A DNA stretch of 7,835 nucleotides from Chloroflexota bacterium (GTDB taxonomy: Bacteria > Chloroflexota > Anaerolineae > Promineifilales > Promineifilaceae). Below, piece after piece: positions 5,533-7,835 of the stretch. The translations under genes were made by a program, and so were the position numbers. The number at the start of each line of letters is the position of its first letter. Within the stretch, counting starts at the first letter, position 1. The notes under the pieces are model-generated. The model was given only the letters and a program-made list of their open reading frames with translations. It did no database searches and was not told where the DNA came from. The DNA is taken from NCBI GenBank assembly GCA_008501785.1, contig QQUD01000444.1, forward strand, positions 1-7,835, given 5' to 3'.

Positions 5533-7539
5533 ATGAAAAGTGAATTTATATTGGCCTTTAATGAAATCTGTGAGTCACGTGGCTTACCGAAAGATGATGT
5601 TTTCGAAGCATTGAAGACAGCACTGGTTTCGGCATACCGTCGTGACACAAATGTGAGCAGTTCGCAAAAAGTAACGGTTGATATTGACCCACGCACGGGT
5701 GAACCGACCATCTATGCAGAAAAAGAGGTGGTTGATTCTATTATTGATAATCGTACAGAAGTGCTGCTAGATGTGGCTGTGCGTGCCGGATACACCGAAG
5801 CTGCCTATGGTGATTTGGTGATGGTCGATAGCACCACTGCCGGATTTGGACGTATTGCGGCGCAAACTGCCAAGCAGGTTTTGTTACAACGGGTTCGTGA
5901 AGCAGAACGTGACCAACTATTTGATGACTTCTCTGGTCGAGAAGGTGAATTGGTCAATGGTACGGTACAAAGTGTGAGTGGGCAGCATGTGACGATTGGC
6001 CTGGGACGAACTGAGGCGATTTTGCCAAAAAGCCAACAGGTGAATGGTGAGCGATACCGCGCCCATGACAAGATTCGTGTTTATGTGTTGGAAGTGCGTC
6101 GCACCAATCGCGGACCGCAAATTTTTGTAAGTCGTAATCATCGTAACTTGCTGCGTCGTTTGCTGGAACTGGAAGTACCAGAAATTTATAATGGACAGGT
6201 TGAGATTAAGAGCATTGCCCGTGAAGCGGGTCAGCGGTCGAAGGTAGCTGTGCAAGCTTTGCAGCCTGGTGTAGACCCAGTTGGTGCTTGTGTAGGTATG
6301 CGCGGTGTGCGTATTCAGAGCATTGTGCGTGAACTGAATGATGAAAAGATTGACGTGATTGAGTGGGACCCGGAACAGACAACGTTTATTGCAAAGGCGT
6401 TAAGTCCGGCTCGTGTGGCGCATGTCTTTTTAGAAGAAAGTCCAATTGATGGCAAAACGGCCGTTGTTGTGGTTCCAGACGATCAGCTTTCATTGGCAAT
6501 TGGTCGTGAAGGACAAAACGCACGGTTGGCGGCAAAGTTAACTGGCTGGCGTATTGATATAAAGAGTCTGACAGAAGCAGCTCGCGACTCAATGGGTCAA
6601 TTAGACCACCCGGCGATAGACCCCGGTTTGGTTGCAAATACACAATTGCTGGAATCAGTCACACAAGTGTTGGCGAAGAAAGATGCTGGACGACCGATTA
6701 CCTCTGAAGATTATCGCACCCTTGACTTTGTTGTGGGTGGGATTGAAGGCAGAATTATTGCATCTCGTGCCGCAGAACATGAGGAAATACGCAAAGAACG
6801 TGCAGAAGCGCGGAAGGCCGTACCGGAAGCAGCATGGCAAGATCCGTTGGATGCGATTGATTTGCCGGGACGCATTCATAATTTGCTGCTCGACAATGAG
6901 ATTGAAACGGCCGGTGATGTACTCTTCCAACTGGCATTGGGTGATGATGTTTTCTTGAATTTCCGTGGGTTTGGTGAGTCGGCATTGGATACAATGAAAG
7001 AGTATGTCGCTGCTTATACAACCAAACTGGCTGAGGCTGCTGCTGAGGCTGCTGCTGCAGAAGAGGGTGTTGTAGAGGGCGCAGATGAAACTGCTGCAGA
7101 AGAAGTTGAAGCTGCTGTAGTTGAAGAAGCGGTTGAAGCTGAGGTTGAGGTTGAGGCTGAGGCCGAACCTGTTGCTGAAGTTGAGGTTGAACCCAAACCA
7201 GTTGCTGAGGTGGAAACGGCCGTTCCCGCTGAAGCACCAGTTGTCGAGGTTGAACCCGAACCTGAACCCGAACCCATTGCACCCATTGATGACTTGTCTA
7301 AATCATTGGTTGAACCCGTTGCAAAACCGAAGAAACCAGCAAAGAAAAAGCCATCCGTTGTGGTGGTTCGTCAAGACAAGCAAGAACCTGCTGATGACAA
7401 GGACGACGACAAAAAAGGCAAGCGCAAGCGCCGCGAACTCGTCTTTAATGAAGACGCTGGAGAAGTGGTCGCTAAACGGAAACGCAAGGGCAGTCGCAGA
7501 CGTCCCGATTGGGAAGAGTTTGAAATAGACGATTTGTAG
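5533..7539 (+). CDS. nusA: Transcription termination/antitermination factor NusA with long charged C-terminal tail
   Basis: A 668-residue protein. The order is canonical: N-terminal RNA-polymerase-binding domain (1 to about 130, opening [20 protein letters not shown]), S1 domain (about 138-200), KH1 with GMRG at 255-258, and KH2 with [16 protein letters not shown] (GREG 324-327). A region of about 90 residues follows, then a helix-hairpin-helix-like segment (about 434-492, [24 protein letters not shown]) resembling the acidic-repeat-type domains of other NusA proteins. From about 499 the chain is low-complexity Ala/Glu/Val/Pro (to about 585), then strongly basic (597-657, [24 protein letters not shown]), ending acidic (EEFEIDDL). 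Typical NusA is about 350-500 residues, so this tail is long. NusA binds elongating polymerase and nascent RNA and modulates pausing, termination and antitermination. ATG 5533 has AAGG 8 nt upstream. It has its own promoter and attenuator, and no rimP lies upstream. Confidence 0.97.
   Translation: MKSEFILAFNEICESRGLPKDDVFEALKTALVSAYRRDTNVSSSQKVTVDIDPRTGEPTIYAEKEVVDSIIDNRTEVLLDVAVRAGYTEAAYGDLVMVDSTTAGFGRIAAQTAKQVLLQRVREAERDQLFDDFSGREGELVNGTVQSVSGQHVTIGLGRTEAILPKSQQVNGERYRAHDKIRVYVLEVRRTNRGPQIFVSRNHRNLLRRLLELEVPEIYNGQVEIKSIAREAGQRSKVAVQALQPGVDPVGACVGMRGVRIQSIVRELNDEKIDVIEWDPEQTTFIAKALSPARVAHVFLEESPIDGKTAVVVVPDDQLSLAIGREGQNARLAAKLTGWRIDIKSLTEAARDSMGQLDHPAIDPGLVANTQLLESVTQVLAKKDAGRPITSEDYRTLDFVVGGIEGRIIASRAAEHEEIRKERAEARKAVPEAAWQDPLDAIDLPGRIHNLLLDNEIETAGDVLFQLALGDDVFLNFRGFGESALDTMKEYVAAYTTKLAEAAAEAAAAEEGVVEGADETAAEEVEAAVVEEAVEAEVEVEAEAEPVAEVEVEPKPVAEVETAVPAEAPVVEVEPEPEPEPIAPIDDLSKSLVEPVAKPKKPAKKKPSVVVVRQDKQEPADDKDDDKKGKRKRRELVFNEDAGEVVAKRKRKGSRRRPDWEEFEIDDL
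7019..7278 (+). repeat. Low-complexity codon repeats in the nusA tail
   Basis: Short iterated units (GCTGCTGAG, GAGGTTGAG, GAACCCGAACCT) encode Ala-Glu, Val-Glu and Pro-Glu repeats. They can vary in copy number by slippage in multiples of three and so alter tail length without a frameshift. The open frames on the opposite strand here are a by-product of this composition. Confidence 0.7.
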
Positions 7540-7544
7540 ATAAA

Positions 7545-7571
7545 ATAGGGTAGGTGAAGAGCTTACCCTAT
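7545..7571 (+). promoter_or_regulatory. Hairpin between nusA and ylxR
   Basis: ATAGGGTAGG (7545-7554) pairs with CTTACCCTAT (7562-7571) with one G-U wobble, closing a 7-nt loop (TGAAGAG). It starts 5 nt after the nusA stop and ends 8 nt before the ylxR ATG. No T-run follows, so it is not a canonical terminator. It contains AGGTGA, the only Shine-Dalgarno-like sequence before ylxR, and could influence ylxR translation or mRNA processing. Confidence 0.55.
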
Positions 7572-7579
7572 AACTTTAT

Positions 7580-7835
7580 ATGAGTAAGATAAAAAAGCAG
7601 GCTCGAAATAAGCATATACCACAGCGACTCTGTATTGCTTGTCGGCAAAAACGTGACAAGCGTCAGCTAACGCGACTGGTGCGAACAGAGAACGGGGTCA
7701 TCGTAGACCCGACTGGTAAGCAAAACGGCCGTGGTGCATATGTGTGTGACCAGCCACAATGCTGGGATAAAATTGTAAAGAGTCGGCTTTTAGACAAAGC
7801 TTTAAAAACAGAAATTAGTGCAGATGAAAAATCAG
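7580..7835 (+). CDS. ylxR: YlxR family RNA-binding protein (partial, C-terminus off the right edge)
   Basis: 85 codons are visible and the frame is open at the edge. The YlxR/DUF448 pattern is clear: RLCIACRQKRDKRQLTRLV with Cys18 and Cys21, VDPTGKQNGRGAYVC (NGRGAY 49-54), then Cys56 and Cys61. The four Cys suggest a metal-binding or structural pair of knuckles in this homologue. YlxR is a small basic protein normally encoded between nusA and infB; family work links it to RNA binding, and the Bacillus protein (RnpM) has been reported to modulate RNase P. Its position 41 bp after nusA matches that operon, and infB would be expected just past the window. ATG 7580 is the first in-frame start after a TAA at 7571-7573, but no Shine-Dalgarno lies at normal distance; the nearest, AGGTGA, is 22 nt away inside a hairpin. 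Confidence 0.92.
   Translation, partial: MSKIKKQARNKHIPQRLCIACRQKRDKRQLTRLVRTENGVIVDPTGKQNGRGAYVCDQPQCWDKIVKSRLLDKALKTEISADEKS

Larger units (their letters stand above)
290..7732. repeat. Dispersed palindromic octamer ACGGCCGT, 12 copies
   Basis: Exact copies begin at 290, 740, 1562, 2149, 2986, 3908, 4395, 5136, 5305, 6457, 7216 and 7725 (8 bp each). The core CGGCCG occurs at seven further places: 1203, 1662, 1989, 3092, 3165, 4342 and 6908. With equal base frequencies, about 0.12 copies of an octamer and about 1.9 of a hexamer would be expected in this length. Every exact copy lies inside a coding region and every one of the six main genes has at least one. The coordinates given here span the first to the last copy. 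Confidence 0.9.

Noticed and set aside
7014..7286. Open frames on the minus strand (Ser/Thr/Ala-rich here, Gln/Pro-rich at 6755-7282) opposite the nusA tail
   Set aside because: They mirror the codon repeats of the plus-strand Glu/Ala/Val tail. Their composition is what the reverse complement of GAG, GTT and GCT repeats must give, and nusA is clearly the real gene.

Overview
The window looks like chromosomal DNA of a free-living bacterium, most likely a member of the Chloroflexota (an Anaerolineae- or Ardenticatenia-like lineage). This is an inference from gene style only: a large nSTAND ATPase joined to a sulfatase-modifying-type domain, a DnaQ-type exonuclease fused to a WYL domain, a NusA with a long acidic/basic tail, and abundant short repeats. 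No rRNA, tRNA, transposase or CRISPR array was seen.

Layout. On the minus strand, bases 1-2343 hold the first 781 codons of a signalling or conflict-type protein: effector-associated domain, nSTAND ATPase, one membrane helix, then the start of an FGE-sulfatase domain that runs off the left edge. Upstream of it, on the same strand, is a class I aminotransferase (2458-3633). A divergent region (3634-3812) separates this from a plus-strand HAD phosphatase (3813-4487). That gene converges on a minus-strand exonuclease-WYL fusion (4484-5332), and the two share a single CTAG as both stop codons. A second divergent region (5333-5532) carries a strong promoter and an intrinsic terminator in the leader of nusA (5533-7539). 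The start of ylxR follows (7580 to the right edge). nusA-ylxR is the conserved transcription/translation operon that usually continues into infB; the customary upstream rimP is not here.

Three classes of repeat overlie the genes. (1) The palindromic octamer ACGGCCGT occurs 12 times, always inside coding sequence, in all six genes and in all three codon phases; this resembles the HIP1 palindromes of cyanobacteria. (2) Two long hairpins built of 8-bp-periodic units (CAGCTAGT, CAGCATTT, TGCTGAAG, TGCTAAAA) flank the aminotransferase gene. (3) A four-copy heptamer tandem repeat (GGGACTA) forms the 3' ends of the two convergent genes and resembles cyanobacterial STRR heptamers.

The points most worth following up are the octamer palindrome, the EAD-nSTAND-TM-FGE protein, the nusA leader attenuator and the hairpin repeat family. 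The metabolic and repair genes are otherwise complete, with their catalytic residues intact, and look ordinary.
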